Counted from the first letter of the stretch, positions 35,014 to 44,442 are shown. The stretch is 64,000 nucleotides of DNA from Bacteroidia bacterium (GCA_020054095.1 JAGVMA010000007.1:1-64000), one strand, 5' to 3'. Numbers and translations: made by a program. The notes: generated by a model not told the origin, from the sequence alone.

Positions 35014-35963
35014 TTATTAAATCGTATTTCAAAAATGCAGCCTTTGGGTTTATTGTTTTTTATTGCAATGGATGCGCCATGCCGTAGTACCAAATAGTTT
35101 ACAATGTAAAGCCCCAACCCGGTGCCTTTTGCGCTGCGTGTTTCTTCGTTACCAATGCGATAAAATTTTTCAAATACTTTTTCTTTTTCTGCATCCGGGA
35201 TTCCTGCACCATTATCGGCAACCGATAATATTACTGCCGAGTTTTCCTTTTTAAGCGCAACCGTAATTTCATTTTCACTGCCTGCGTACTTATGTGCATT
35301 GTCAATCAAGTTATTTAAAATGGATGGAAACGAAAGCGAATCTACTTTACAGAAAACAGTTTCGGTTGCAATAAATTTTACGTTAGTATATGGCTTGCAC
35401 AATTTTGTAACAAGGTCGGTTAAGTCGGTATCGCGTAAATCAAAAACATGTTTGCCCTCATCAATTTTTGCAGCCGTTAAAATATTTTCCACTAATTGAT
35501 TCAGTCGGTCGGTATCAGTAAGCACACGATTTAAAATTTCTGTTTGCTTTTCTTTATCCAGTTCGCGTTTTAATAAAGTTTCGGTAGCTATTTTAATACC
35601 TGCAATTGGCGATTTTAGTTCGTGTGTAACCGAAAGCAAAAAGTTTTTTTGCCTTGCACCAAGTTCAGCTTCCTTTTTTTGTGTCTTTACCACGTGCATT
35701 ATACCAAGCAACAATAGCGATATAAAAACCACTCCTTCGCCTACAATCATCATCCAGCGCAAGTGCAATTTGTGCTCAAGCTCGTTACCTTTTTCAATCA
35801 CCATTGCCGGATTTTCGTGTTGCAATAAATTTATTGAACTCTTTAAATCATAAATATCGTTGTTTAAATTAATAAGCAACCAGCCCCACCATAAAAATTG
35901 CAGCAGCACATAAGTTACCAGCAGGTAAAAGAAAAATGGCGATTGTGGTTTTTTACTTATCAT
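35010..35963 (-). CDS. Sensor histidine kinase, membrane-bound, orphan
   Basis: A 317-residue kinase. Two transmembrane helices (about 10-32 and 70-90) flank a short extracytoplasmic loop of about 40 residues. The H-box is FLLSVTHELKSPIAGIK with the phosphorylated His near 114, the N-box is ILNNLIDNAHKYAG, and the ATP lid has VADNGAGIPDAE and TGLGLYIVNYLV. A longer frame begins at 36008, but the ATG at 35963 starts just before the first helix and is preferred. No response regulator is next to it. The stop TGA overlaps the GxxExxY start. The input signal is unknown; with so small a loop it may sense membrane state or a partner protein. Confidence 0.88.
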   Translation of the reverse strand: MISKKPQSPFFFYLLVTYVLLQFLWWGWLLINLNNDIYDLKSSINLLQHENPAMVIEKGNELEHKLHLRWMMIVGEGVVFISLLLLGIMHVVKTQKKEAELGARQKNFLLSVTHELKSPIAGIKIATETLLKRELDKEKQTEILNRVLTDTDRLNQLVENILTAAKIDEGKHVFDLRDTDLTDLVTKLCKPYTNVKFIATETVFCKVDSLSFPSILNNLIDNAHKYAGSENEITVALKKENSAVILSVADNGAGIPDAEKEKVFEKFYRIGNEETRSAKGTGLGLYIVNYLVLRHGASIAIKNNKPKGCIFEIRFNK

Positions 35964-36046
35964 TTTAAATCCAGTGCAAATTTCTAAAAGAAACGATACG
36001 CTTGGCATTAAAATATTTGTGTCATTTGCACGTCAGTAATTAATGT

Positions 36047-37300
36047 ATGCGCGTATTTTTTAATGCTTTTTTATTTTTAGCTCTGTTATTTGTAATTGAT
36101 TGGTATGTTTTTTATGGCATACGTGCCGCCAGCTCATCAGCGTCTGCCCGCACCCGAAACATTATTAATTACGGCTATTGGGCAGCAAATGTTTTTTTCT
36201 ATTGCTTGGTAATTTTTACGGTATTTAATTTTAGCCGAGTGCAAGGCCCGCAGGGCGCACTTTTTAAAACCATGGCAGGCAGTTTTATTTTACTTTATGT
36301 TCCTAAGTTGGTTGTCGTTTTCTTTTTATTAGCCGAAGATGTTTTTAGGATACTTCGTTTTTTCTTTAACGGAGCATCCAATATGGTAACTGATACTACT
36401 AATACACTGTGGACAAGCCGCAGACAATTTATTTCGCAAACCGCCACAGCACTTGCCACCATTCCGTTTGCCGGAATTGTTTATGGCATTATAAAAGGGA
36501 AATATAATTTTAAAGTAAAAAAAGTAGAACTGGCATTTAAAGATTTGCCTGCCGAATTTAATGGCTTAACGATCACTCAAATTTCGGATATACATTCCGG
36601 CAGTTGGGACGATAAAGCCGAAGTGGAACGAGCCGTTAAAATAATTAACGAACAAAAATCTGATTTAATATTTTTCACCGGAGATTTAGTAAACAACCGT
36701 GCCGATGAAATGCTGCCTTGGATTGATACACTTTGCAAACTAAAAGCGCCAATGGGTAAGTTTTCCATTTTTGGTAATCACGATTATGGCGATTACACAC
36801 AATGGAATTCTGCCAAAGAAAAATTTGACAATCTGCAAAAGCTAAAAAGTATCCATTCTGAAATTGGTTTTAAGTTGTTACTGAACGAAAATTTAAAAAT
36901 CGAAAAAAATAATTCGTTTATAGATTTAATAGGGATTGAAAATTGGGGTGCAGGCGGTTTTTCAAAATATGGCGATTTTGAAAAATCCATTGCTGCTGTT
37001 ACCGAAAATAGTTTCCGCATTTTGCTTTCACACGATCCATCGCACTGGGAACAGCAAGTGATGAATCATCAAAAACACGTTCACCTCACATTATCTGGCC
37101 ACACGCACGGCATGCAGTTTGGTGTAGAATTAGGCAGTTTTAAATTTAGCCCCGTTCAATTGCGCTATCCGCGCTGGGCTGGCCTATATTACGAAAACGA
37201 AAAATACCTTTATGTGAATAGAGGTTTGGGTTTTTTGGCATTCCCGGGTAGGGTGGGAATTTGGCCCGAGATTACGGTTTTTAAACTTTTAAAGGCCTAA
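36047..37300 (+). CDS. Membrane-anchored metallophosphoesterase
   Basis: A 417-residue protein. Three hydrophobic segments fill the first 110 residues, then a linker and a calcineurin-like phosphoesterase domain from about 160. The metal ligands are all visible: DIHSGS, FFTGDLVNN, FGNHDYGDY, LLSHDPSHW and LSGHTHGMQFG. This domain order matches YkuE/YaeI-like membrane phosphoesterases, some of which act on lipid pyrophosphates; the substrate is not predicted here. It is divergent from the histidine kinase, with 83 bases between them. Confidence 0.9.
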   Translation: MRVFFNAFLFLALLFVIDWYVFYGIRAASSSASARTRNIINYGYWAANVFFYCLVIFTVFNFSRVQGPQGALFKTMAGSFILLYVPKLVVVFFLLAEDVFRILRFFFNGASNMVTDTTNTLWTSRRQFISQTATALATIPFAGIVYGIIKGKYNFKVKKVELAFKDLPAEFNGLTITQISDIHSGSWDDKAEVERAVKIINEQKSDLIFFTGDLVNNRADEMLPWIDTLCKLKAPMGKFSIFGNHDYGDYTQWNSAKEKFDNLQKLKSIHSEIGFKLLLNENLKIEKNNSFIDLIGIENWGAGGFSKYGDFEKSIAAVTENSFRILLSHDPSHWEQQVMNHQKHVHLTLSGHTHGMQFGVELGSFKFSPVQLRYPRWAGLYYENEKYLYVNRGLGFLAFPGRVGIWPEITVFKLLKA

Positions 37301-37379
37301 TTTCCTATTGCAGCAAACTTTTATTGAAAAATTATTTATCTGATATTCAATAAATTACACATTATTTTAGTACTATGTG

Positions 37380-37411
37380 TTGCAAGGTACTAAAAAATAC
37401 ATATATCTTTG
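37380..37411 (+). promoter_or_regulatory. Bacteroidota promoter of the TonB-like/PadR/PspC operon
   Basis: TTG at 37380-37382 and TATCTTTG at 37404-37411 (exact TAnnTTTG) are 21 bases apart, the standard arrangement. The ATG follows 31 bases after the -7 box. A likely autoregulated promoter, given a PadR repressor in the operon (inference). Confidence 0.6.
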
Positions 37412-37442
37412 CATTGTCAAATCAAATCAAAAAAACAAACAA

Positions 37443-37781
37443 ATGACAACAACAATCAAAACCGTTCTTTTAAGCTTAAGTCTGATGATGGGCACCGTAA
37501 GTTTTGCTAATGCAAACATTAGCGAGAACAAAGAAATCAAAAACGTCATCATCCAGAATGTGAGCTACCCAAAATTTTTAAAAGACAAAAAACAAACAGC
37601 AGCAGTAAAAATATCGTTCATGATAGATGAAAACGGAACAATAAAAATTTTGGAAATGAATTCAGCCGACCAAAATTTAAAAGCACACGTGAACACCGAA
37701 TTGAAAAAAATAAAACTTGAACAAGGAAAATACCTTGCAGGAGACATCTACAACATCAATTTAATTTTTAAACTCGTATAA
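37443..37781 (+). CDS. Small exported TonB-C-like protein
   Basis: A 112-residue protein with a signal peptide (LSLSLMMGTVSFANA) and one small domain with VKISFMIDENGTIKILEMNS, the strand-turn-strand seen in TonB C-terminal domains. It lacks the membrane anchor and proline-rich linker of a true energy transducer, so it is unlikely to energise receptors. It lies three bases before padR and is probably co-transcribed with padR and the PspC-domain gene. A frame opening at 37377 is only an upstream extension into the promoter; the ATG at 37443 fits the signal peptide. Confidence 0.75.
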   Translation: MTTTIKTVLLSLSLMMGTVSFANANISENKEIKNVIIQNVSYPKFLKDKKQTAAVKISFMIDENGTIKILEMNSADQNLKAHVNTELKKIKLEQGKYLAGDIYNINLIFKLV

Positions 37782-37784
37782 CAC

Positions 37785-38138
37785 ATGAACATAGAAAACA
37801 CAAAAGCGCAAATGCGAAAAGGTGTTCTGGAGTTCTGCATTTTATCCATCCTTTCACAAGGTGAAGCATATCCCACCGATATCATTGAGCGAATGAAAGA
37901 AGCAAAACTGATGGTGGTGGAAGGAACACTTTATCCGTTACTAACGAGGCTCAAAAATTTGGGTCTATTAGGTTACCGCTGGGAAGAATCTACATCGGGG
38001 CCGCCACGCAAATACTATAAGTTAACCGAAGTGGGCGAGCAGTTTTTAAAAGAACTGGAAACCACCTGGGACGAATTAGTAAGCTCTGTGAACAAAACAA
38101 CAAAACGCAATAACACACAAACTTCAAATCCTGCTTAA
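37785..38138 (+). CDS. PadR family transcriptional regulator
   Basis: A 117-residue winged-helix regulator. The family pattern is clear: KGVLEFCILSILSQGEAYPTDI, then VVEGTLYPLLTRLKNLGLL as the recognition helix region, and SGPPRKYYKLTEVGEQFL as the wing. It has the short PadR-s2 form. Placed between a TonB-C-like gene and a PspC-domain gene with two to three base gaps, it probably represses this operon in response to envelope or cell stress (inference). Confidence 0.92.
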   Translation: MNIENTKAQMRKGVLEFCILSILSQGEAYPTDIIERMKEAKLMVVEGTLYPLLTRLKNLGLLGYRWEESTSGPPRKYYKLTEVGEQFLKELETTWDELVSSVNKTTKRNNTQTSNPA

Positions 38139-38140
38139 CA

Positions 38141-39841
38141 ATGAACAAAACTGTAACAATAAATATAAGCGGCATTATTTTTCATATTGAAGAAGATGCT
38201 TACGAAAAGCTGAGCAAATACCTTAGCACCATTAGAGGTTATTTTAAAGATACCGATGGCCGCGATGAAATAATGGCCGATATAGAAGCTCGCATTGCCG
38301 AACTTTTAAAAGATAAAACAAGTGCCATAAAACAAGTGGTGCTGATGGCCGATGTAGATAGCGTAATGGGAATAATGGGCAAACCCGAAGATTTTGCCGG
38401 TGAACAAACGGAAGAAAAAAATAATACCGATGCCGATGACGCAAAAAAAGAAAGCAACAATAACGGTAAAAGAAAACGAGTTTTTAGAGATGATGAAGAC
38501 TCAATTATAGGTGGCGTATGCTCAGGCATAGCCCACTATTTTGATACCGATCCGCTATGGATACGCTTGGCTTGGGTGGCTCTGTTCCTGCTTTTTGGTG
38601 CCGGTGTTTTGGTTTACATTATTCTTTGGGTAGTTATTCCGGGAGCTAAAACCACTGCCGAAAAATTAGAAATGCGTGGCGAAAAAGTAAACATCAATAA
38701 CATAAAACGCAATTTTGAAGAAGGCGCACAAAACGTGAAAAAAAAAATGGAGCAGATGGGCGATGATGCAAAACAATATGCCCAATCATTTAAAGCCGGT
38801 GAAAAGCATAGCGGCATTGATAAAATGGCCGACTTTATTACATCTGTATTTGGCAGCGCATTTAAAATAGTTGGAAAAATATTTGCCTTTTTCCTCATTG
38901 TAATCTGCGTGATATTAATGATTGGTTTAACAGGAACTGTATTTGGTTTTTCTACCGTTAATAATATTCCGGCAAGCCATTTCTCCGATTATATTTTTAC
39001 ATCCAGCAACCATGCCGATTTAGCAATTATAGGCCTGTTCCTTTTCGCAGGTATTCCTTTGCTGATGCTGATATATGCAGCCGTGAAAGCACTACTTGGC
39101 ATAAAAAGTAAAAACCGGATTGTAAATTTAACATCCACCTCGCTGTGGGCTGTGGGCTTGGCATTGCTTATTTATGTGGGCTATATTGTTAGTGATGAAT
39201 TTAGAGAACGGGCAAAATCAAAACAAACCGTTTATCTATCGCAACCTGCAAGCAATACCATCTACATAAAGGTAAAACGCGATTACGATTATGCCGATTT
39301 TGATATTGAAAAACGGCACCGCAACTATCGCAACTGGACTAAAGAAGGTTACGATGTGCTCGATAGCAACGGCACAACTGTATTAGTTGGCTACCCTGAG
39401 TTTAACATCCGCGAAAGTGCTAACGATAGTTTTTATGTGGTGATAAATAAATATGCGCGTGGTGCCGATAGAAAATTAGCGCTTGATAATGCCAAGCAAA
39501 TTAGCTACACCGTATCGCAAACCGACTCGCTGATAGAACTGCAACCGTTTTTTGAAATTAAAGAAAACCAAAAAATAAGGGCGCAACACGTAGATGTAAT
39601 ACTTCATGTTCCAAAAGGAAAAATGATTTACATGAACAAAAGTGTGCGACCTATAATCTATGATATAGAAAATGTGCACGATGTGTATGATGGCGATATG
39701 CTTAACCGCAGATGGATAATGACCGAAAGCGGGCTTAATTGCATTGATTGTGATGACCTCGATCTGCGCGATGAAGTAAAGCCGGGCCAGTTGCCACCGC
39801 CACCTGCTCCGCCATTACCACCGGTGCAAGTAAGTAAATAA
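38141..39841 (+). CDS. PspC domain-containing membrane protein
   Basis: A 566-residue protein. An N-terminal soluble region (about 1-100) resembles an anti-sigma-like or DUF-type module (MNKTVTINISGIIFHIEEDAYEKL). The PspC domain at about 105-165 has RDDEDSIIGGVCSGIAHYF and its Gly-rich transmembrane segment. Further transmembrane segments lie near 240-360, then a beta-rich C-terminal domain ending in a proline-rich tail (LPPPPAPPLPPVQVSK). PadR plus PspC pairs are common in Bacteroidota. A role in phage-shock or envelope-stress response is inferred from the PspC domain. Confidence 0.88.
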   Translation: MNKTVTINISGIIFHIEEDAYEKLSKYLSTIRGYFKDTDGRDEIMADIEARIAELLKDKTSAIKQVVLMADVDSVMGIMGKPEDFAGEQTEEKNNTDADDAKKESNNNGKRKRVFRDDEDSIIGGVCSGIAHYFDTDPLWIRLAWVALFLLFGAGVLVYIILWVVIPGAKTTAEKLEMRGEKVNINNIKRNFEEGAQNVKKKMEQMGDDAKQYAQSFKAGEKHSGIDKMADFITSVFGSAFKIVGKIFAFFLIVICVILMIGLTGTVFGFSTVNNIPASHFSDYIFTSSNHADLAIIGLFLFAGIPLLMLIYAAVKALLGIKSKNRIVNLTSTSLWAVGLALLIYVGYIVSDEFRERAKSKQTVYLSQPASNTIYIKVKRDYDYADFDIEKRHRNYRNWTKEGYDVLDSNGTTVLVGYPEFNIRESANDSFYVVINKYARGADRKLALDNAKQISYTVSQTDSLIELQPFFEIKENQKIRAQHVDVILHVPKGKMIYMNKSVRPIIYDIENVHDVYDGDMLNRRWIMTESGLNCIDCDDLDLRDEVKPGQLPPPPAPPLPPVQVSK

Positions 39842-39901
39842 CATTTTTTAACATTTCAACTGTAACCTTTGGCACAATCTGTGCGTCTAAATATTAAAAT
39901 T

Positions 39902-39953
39902 CGTTCTTTATGGGGAAATAATTGTTTCGTGCAAAAATAATCGTTCTTTATGC
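39902..39953 (+). repeat. Short direct repeat TCGTTCTTTATG in an intergenic region
   Basis: The 12-mer TCGTTCTTTATG occurs at 39902-39913 and 39942-39953, 40 bases apart, between the PspC gene and the hairpin at 39961. Its meaning is unknown. Confidence 0.35.
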
Positions 39954-39960
39954 AATTATC

Positions 39961-40002
39961 GGGAGTGCGGCTCGTAGCAGGCCGGCTCCCGCCCCTTTTT
40001 TA
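39961..40002 (+). terminator. Likely rho-independent terminator after the PspC gene
   Basis: CGGGAG (39961-39966) pairs with CTCCCG (39987-39992), with GC-rich partial pairing inside, followed by CCCC and a T-run at 39997-40002. It ends the padR-pspC transcript 120 bases after the stop and precedes the T9SS gene at 40042. Confidence 0.55.
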
Positions 40003-40041
40003 AATAGGCAACAGTTTCATAAATTGCACGTCATTTATAGT

Positions 40042-41334
40042 ATGAAACATATTTACAAAGCCATAAGTTTATTTTTACTTTTTCCATTTGGTTTATTGCA
40101 AGCGCAAAACTGGACAACAATTGCCCTAACGTGCGGCACAATCTTTAATATGAAAAAAGATCCTCAAAACAATTTCATGTATGTTATGGGCGAGCTTTGC
40201 GGGATGAATCAAAATGGGCTTATAAACGGAATAGCTAAGTACGATGGCGTAAACTTTATTGCTATGGATAATGGAATTACTGACTACGATGTTATTGTTA
40301 GTGTAACAGATTTAGAGTTTTATAACAATACAATATATATATGTGGTGAGTTTGATTCTGCCGGATATTCTCCGGTAAATAGTATTAGCCGCTATGTAAA
40401 TAACCAGTGGACTACAGTAGCCGGAGGCGCAAATGATTTTGTAAGCGATATGTGTGTTTATAATGGCGATTTATATGCAGCGGGCAGGTTTACTCAAATT
40501 GGAACAGTTACTACTACAGGCCTTGCCAAATGAAACGGTACTTCTTGGTCGGTAGTTACAAATTGGACCGGGCAAAAAGCATATAAACTCGAAACATACA
40601 ACAACTCACTTTTTGTATGCACTTATGGCGATTCGATACTCGAGTATAACGGCTCAAATTTGTTGTATCACGAAACATTGTACAAAAATGCCGGCTTTCC
40701 TTTCGCAACACGTATGAAGTCTATAAATAACAAACTATACATTACCGGTTATTTTGATGGCACTTTAAATACAGTATCGGAAAACATAATTTATTACGAT
40801 GGCACATGGAATAGTATGAATATTACTAATTACGGTAATGCTTGGTTTTCACCATGTGTTTATGATATTAGAGGAAACGCAAATGACCTGTTTATGGTTG
40901 GCATGTTCGATTCTATTAATAATCTATTCGCATCTGGTTTTGCATATTACAGTAATTCAAACTGGGCAACATTCTCTTCAACTATAAATAATGCAGAAGC
41001 CGTTTCCATAGAATTTTACAAAGGCGATATTTACGTTTCAGGAAGAATCGAGTTTCGCAGATACGACAGCACCCTGTTCGTTCAATCAATCACAAACAAA
41101 AATATGTTGATTGATATTTATCCTAATCCAAGCAATGGTAACTTCACAATAAAAAAACAAACCGATGGGCAAGCACAAATTACGGTGCACGATTTAGTCG
41201 GGAATTTAATTTTTAGCTCAACCATTAATAATAAAACATCGGTTATAGATTTAACTTCTCTTGCTCGGAGTTTGTATTCCATCACTATCACCGAAGGTGA
41301 AAATACACATACGCAAAAAATAGTAGTGAATTAA
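40042..41334 (+). pseudogene. T9SS type A surface protein interrupted by an in-frame TGA
   Basis: One frame of 431 codons is broken only by TGA at 40531-40533 (codon 164). Before it is a signal peptide (LFPFGLLQAQ) and a beta-propeller-like repeat region (GIAKYDGVNF, AAGRFTQIG); after it, in frame, NGTSWSVVTN and further repeats (YYDGTWNSM) ending in a T9SS type A sorting domain (IYPNPSNGNFTIKKQ, LARSLYSITI). The interrupted phrase reads GLAK-stop-NGTSW. The same motif earlier in the protein is GIAKYDGVNF and family members read Trp here, so TGG to TGA is the simplest change. The unbroken protein would be secreted and surface-attached. Start chosen at the ATG before the signal peptide. Confidence 0.85.
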
Positions 41335-41344
41335 TTTCTTGGTT

Positions 41345-43867
41345 TTAAAACCGTACTATCATTCGCAAGTTAAGCAAGCGTCTGCTCAGGTAATTGGGTA
41401 TGGCATAAGTTCGGTCGGCCACATCTTGCACCCACAAATACGAAACAGTATTGTTAATCGCCAGTAAATTATATACTTCGGCACGTATCCAAATAGACTG
41501 AAACTTACCCCAGAATTTTTTTGTTTTCATGCTATCGGATAAAAGTTCGTACGAAAAGCCAATATCCACTCTTCGGTAAGGCGGCATCCGGAGTGTATCT
41601 TTATATCGCTCGTAAGTAGGTGGGCCAAATGGCAATCCGCTGCCAAACAATAAATTCAAATGCACTTGGCAGCGCGGTAATTTTGGTAAATAATCTTGAA
41701 AGAATATTGCAACGTTCACGCGCTGGTCGGTGGGGCGTGGCACATAACCCGGCTGTTTTGTAATGCTTGTTGCCACGCTATCATCGGTGGTGTAACCCGG
41801 AATAATTAAATCGCCATTTTGGTTATAGTTTAATGTGTAAGAGTCGTTTAAAATATCTTCTTTGGCAGATAAAACAGATAAACTTACCCAAGAATCAACA
41901 CCTTTAACTATTTCTCCGGCTATTTTCATATCCACACCTGTTACATATCCTTTCGCCATGTTTTTTGCATAGTAGCGTATGCGCACATTATCTATCTCAT
42001 ACGGAATTAAATTTTTTAGCTGCTTGTAATAAATTTCGGATGTAAATTTAAAATCGCGGTTGTAAGCTTTAAAATTAAAATCGCTGCCCATCACAAAATG
42101 AATAGAGGTTTGCGCTTTTAAGTTGGTATTCACATTGCCATATAAATCGGTGAGCTCGCGATAAAAAGGTGGCTGGTAGTAATAGCCGGTCGCTGCTTTA
42201 AATGCAAAATCGCGTTTCCAGTTAGGGCGGTAATAAAAAACGGCTCGTGGGCCGGCCAAAAACTGCCTGTTTAAATCCCAATAATTTGCACGTGCACCTA
42301 TGTTCAAACTTATTTCTGATGTATCGCGCAGTTTCTTTTTCAAATTATATTGCACATATCCGCTGTAGCGATTGCTACCAATATTAATTTTTGTTTTTAT
42401 CAACTCTTCCAGTTCTAACACATCGGGGTTGCCAAGCGGGGTGCTGTAGCCGGCCGAGTCGGTCATTTTCCATTCGCTCAAATTGTTTTTAATTTCTTCG
42501 TGTTGGTATTTTATGCCCCAGTCAAAATATGTGGTGCTGGTGAAAAACGAAGTATCGTTTTCTATCATTTTATTTCCTTTGTGTTCGGCATTATAAACGG
42601 TAGATGATAAATAGTTACGTGCATGCTGCAAAAATCCGCCTGTGCCTAAGTTAAATGCCACTTGCCCAAAATTATCTTTTCCCAAATCGTTTTCTAATTG
42701 GTCTAATCTATATTCGCCCAGCAAATCAAAAGTTTCGGTTTCATTGGCATGATAAGCAGAGAAAATATATTTCAGTTGCAGATTTTTTTTGCTCGGGCGG
42801 TTTGATAATGTAAGCGCGCCCAAATAAGTGCGGTATTGGTCAATTTCTTGCCCCTCAAAAAAAACGCTAAGGCGCAATGCCTGATTTACAGTTCCAAAAT
42901 CTGATTGGCGCGATTCGGGCACCAATACATATTTGTTTCGCGATAAGTTAGTGAGCAAACTTATTTCCCATTCATCAGTAATATCAAACGTAAGGTACGA
43001 TTGCACATCGTAAAAAAAAGGGCGGTAGTCGCCCTGTGTATCAAGCGATTTTAAAATGTATTGATTAGATTTTTGTCGCGCACCCACAATCCATGTAAAG
43101 CGTTTATTATCAGTGCAGCCCTCTAAATGTATACTGCCGCCCAATAAACTTGCTGCTGCCGAACCACCAAACTTTGTGGGCTTGCGATATTTTATATCCA
43201 GCACCGATGACATTTTATCGCCATACTTTGCTTCAAACCCACCGGTAGAAAATTGTACCTCTTGCACCATATCGGGGTTTACAAAACTCAATCCCTCTTG
43301 CTGCCCGGAGCGTACTAAAAACGGACGGTAAACTTCCACATCATTTACATAAACCAAATTTTCATCAAAATTTCCGCCTCGCACCGAGTAGCCGCTGCTC
43401 AGCTCATTGCTGCTCATCACACCCGGCTGCGAAAAAAGTATCACATTAAAATCGCCCGATGGGCCCGTTTGCACATAAATATCTTTTATTGGTATTTTTT
43501 GCATAAACACATCGCGGTTGCTGTTGTCAATTATATCCACGGTGTCAATAAAAAAACTGTCGTCAAAAATCAATTTTAGTTTTTGACTTTCGCCTGCTTT
43601 CACCTTCACGGTTTTGTATTTTATGCCAAAACCCACATGCGATATTTTTAAAGTAATTAACGTATCGGCAGGGATGGTGATAGTGAACTTGCCGGCTGCA
43701 TTTGTGGTGGCGCTGTAACTCAAATAGCCCTGTACGGTAATATTTGCATCATCATAAGGCGTATTGTCGCTATCCACAATAGTGCCCGTTACGGTGGCTG
43801 TTTTTTGTGCCATTGCCACACACGAAACAAATAAAAATACTATTGCCGCTAAGCGTTTTAAATTCAT
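41345..43867 (-). CDS. TonB-dependent receptor with carboxypeptidase-regulatory-like domain
   Basis: An 840-residue outer membrane receptor. Signal peptide (FLFVSCVAMAQ), a carboxypeptidase-D regulatory-like Ig fold at about 24-110 (TVTGTIVDSDNTPYDDANI), then the plug domain (YSVRGGNFDENLVYVNDVEVY, GGFEAKYGDKMSSVLDI) and a 22-strand-type barrel to the end, closing with the aromatic LRMIVRF. It imports a ligand using TonB energy; the ligand is not predictable. No SusD-like partner is next to it, so it is not a typical polysaccharide utilisation locus. It is convergent with the T9SS gene upstream, with a ten-base gap. Confidence 0.9.
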   Translation of the reverse strand: MNLKRLAAIVFLFVSCVAMAQKTATVTGTIVDSDNTPYDDANITVQGYLSYSATTNAAGKFTITIPADTLITLKISHVGFGIKYKTVKVKAGESQKLKLIFDDSFFIDTVDIIDNSNRDVFMQKIPIKDIYVQTGPSGDFNVILFSQPGVMSSNELSSGYSVRGGNFDENLVYVNDVEVYRPFLVRSGQQEGLSFVNPDMVQEVQFSTGGFEAKYGDKMSSVLDIKYRKPTKFGGSAAASLLGGSIHLEGCTDNKRFTWIVGARQKSNQYILKSLDTQGDYRPFFYDVQSYLTFDITDEWEISLLTNLSRNKYVLVPESRQSDFGTVNQALRLSVFFEGQEIDQYRTYLGALTLSNRPSKKNLQLKYIFSAYHANETETFDLLGEYRLDQLENDLGKDNFGQVAFNLGTGGFLQHARNYLSSTVYNAEHKGNKMIENDTSFFTSTTYFDWGIKYQHEEIKNNLSEWKMTDSAGYSTPLGNPDVLELEELIKTKINIGSNRYSGYVQYNLKKKLRDTSEISLNIGARANYWDLNRQFLAGPRAVFYYRPNWKRDFAFKAATGYYYQPPFYRELTDLYGNVNTNLKAQTSIHFVMGSDFNFKAYNRDFKFTSEIYYKQLKNLIPYEIDNVRIRYYAKNMAKGYVTGVDMKIAGEIVKGVDSWVSLSVLSAKEDILNDSYTLNYNQNGDLIIPGYTTDDSVATSITKQPGYVPRPTDQRVNVAIFFQDYLPKLPRCQVHLNLLFGSGLPFGPPTYERYKDTLRMPPYRRVDIGFSYELLSDSMKTKKFWGKFQSIWIRAEVYNLLAINNTVSYLWVQDVADRTYAIPNYLSRRLLNLRMIVRF

Positions 43868-43875
43868 AATCTACT

Positions 43876-43897
43876 ATAACGCAAAATAACGCAAAAT
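43876..43897. repeat. Tandem decamer AACGCAAAAT in the TonB receptor/nucleotidyltransferase divergent region
   Basis: The ten-base word AACGCAAAAT occurs twice in direct tandem within 30 bases of the receptor start. It could be an operator or chance. Very short. Confidence 0.3.
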
Positions 43898-43941
43898 AGT
43901 GTGTGGTGTTAAAAATAAATGTTTTCCTTGCGTACAATTAA

Positions 43942-43949
43942 TAAATTTG
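43942..43949 (+). promoter_or_regulatory. -7 box TAAATTTG placed four bases before an ATG
   Basis: An exact TAnnTTTG match ends four bases before the ATG of the nucleotidyltransferase gene at 43954. With the usual start site a few bases after the box, the mRNA would begin at or next to the ATG (leaderless). No clear -33 TTTG. Confidence 0.4.
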
Positions 43950-43953
43950 CACA

Positions 43954-44442
43954 ATGGAAGCAGAACAACTGTTTTTAAAACTTTATAACAATAATGTTCG
44001 ATATCTGTTATGTGGTGGGTTGGCCGTAAATATATATGGCATTCCTCGTATGACAGCAGATATTGACATTTTAATTGATTTTAATGCCGCTAATATTGCC
44101 TCTTTTGAAACCACAGTGAAAAAACTTGGGTATAAATCAATTTTACCTTTACCACTAAACCAATTAGCCGATGTAAAATTAAGAGACCAATTAATTAGCG
44201 AAAAAAATCTCATTGCTTACTCATATTTTGGGGCAATGCAAGCGAATATGAGTCTCGATGTTATTATTTTTTCGCCACTTTCATTTAGCGATATGTGGGC
44301 AGAAAAAGAAGAGCGAAGTATAGATGATGCAAAGGTGTTTTTGGTGAGCGTAAATCATTTAAAACTTTTAAAACAAAACACCGGCCGCGAACAAGACAAA
44401 CAAGATATTATCAACCTTAATAAATTTTATCCAAGTGAATGA
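43954..44442 (+). CDS. Nucleotidyltransferase-fold protein, possible toxin-like partner
   Basis: A 162-residue protein with the nucleotidyltransferase signature: CGGLAVNIYG, then R.TADIDILID with Asp36 and Asp38, and the third carboxylate Asp102 in LDVIIF. This is the pattern of small MNT/AbiEii-like and DUF6036-type proteins often found in toxin-antitoxin or defence modules. It ends in TGA and overlaps the following 58-codon gene by eight bases. The activity (nucleotide transfer to tRNA or protein) is inferred from fold only. Confidence 0.78.
   Translation: MEAEQLFLKLYNNNVRYLLCGGLAVNIYGIPRMTADIDILIDFNAANIASFETTVKKLGYKSILPLPLNQLADVKLRDQLISEKNLIAYSYFGAMQANMSLDVIIFSPLSFSDMWAEKEERSIDDAKVFLVSVNHLKLLKQNTGREQDKQDIINLNKFYPSE

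Noticed and set aside
15563-41334. Genome-wide reassignment of TGA to tryptophan
   Set aside because: TGA ends at least six intact genes here (for example at 10970-10972, siaB, the CPBP gene, SCO, the histidine kinase, and the nucleotidyltransferase) and Trp codons elsewhere are TGG. One of the three interruptions is TAA.
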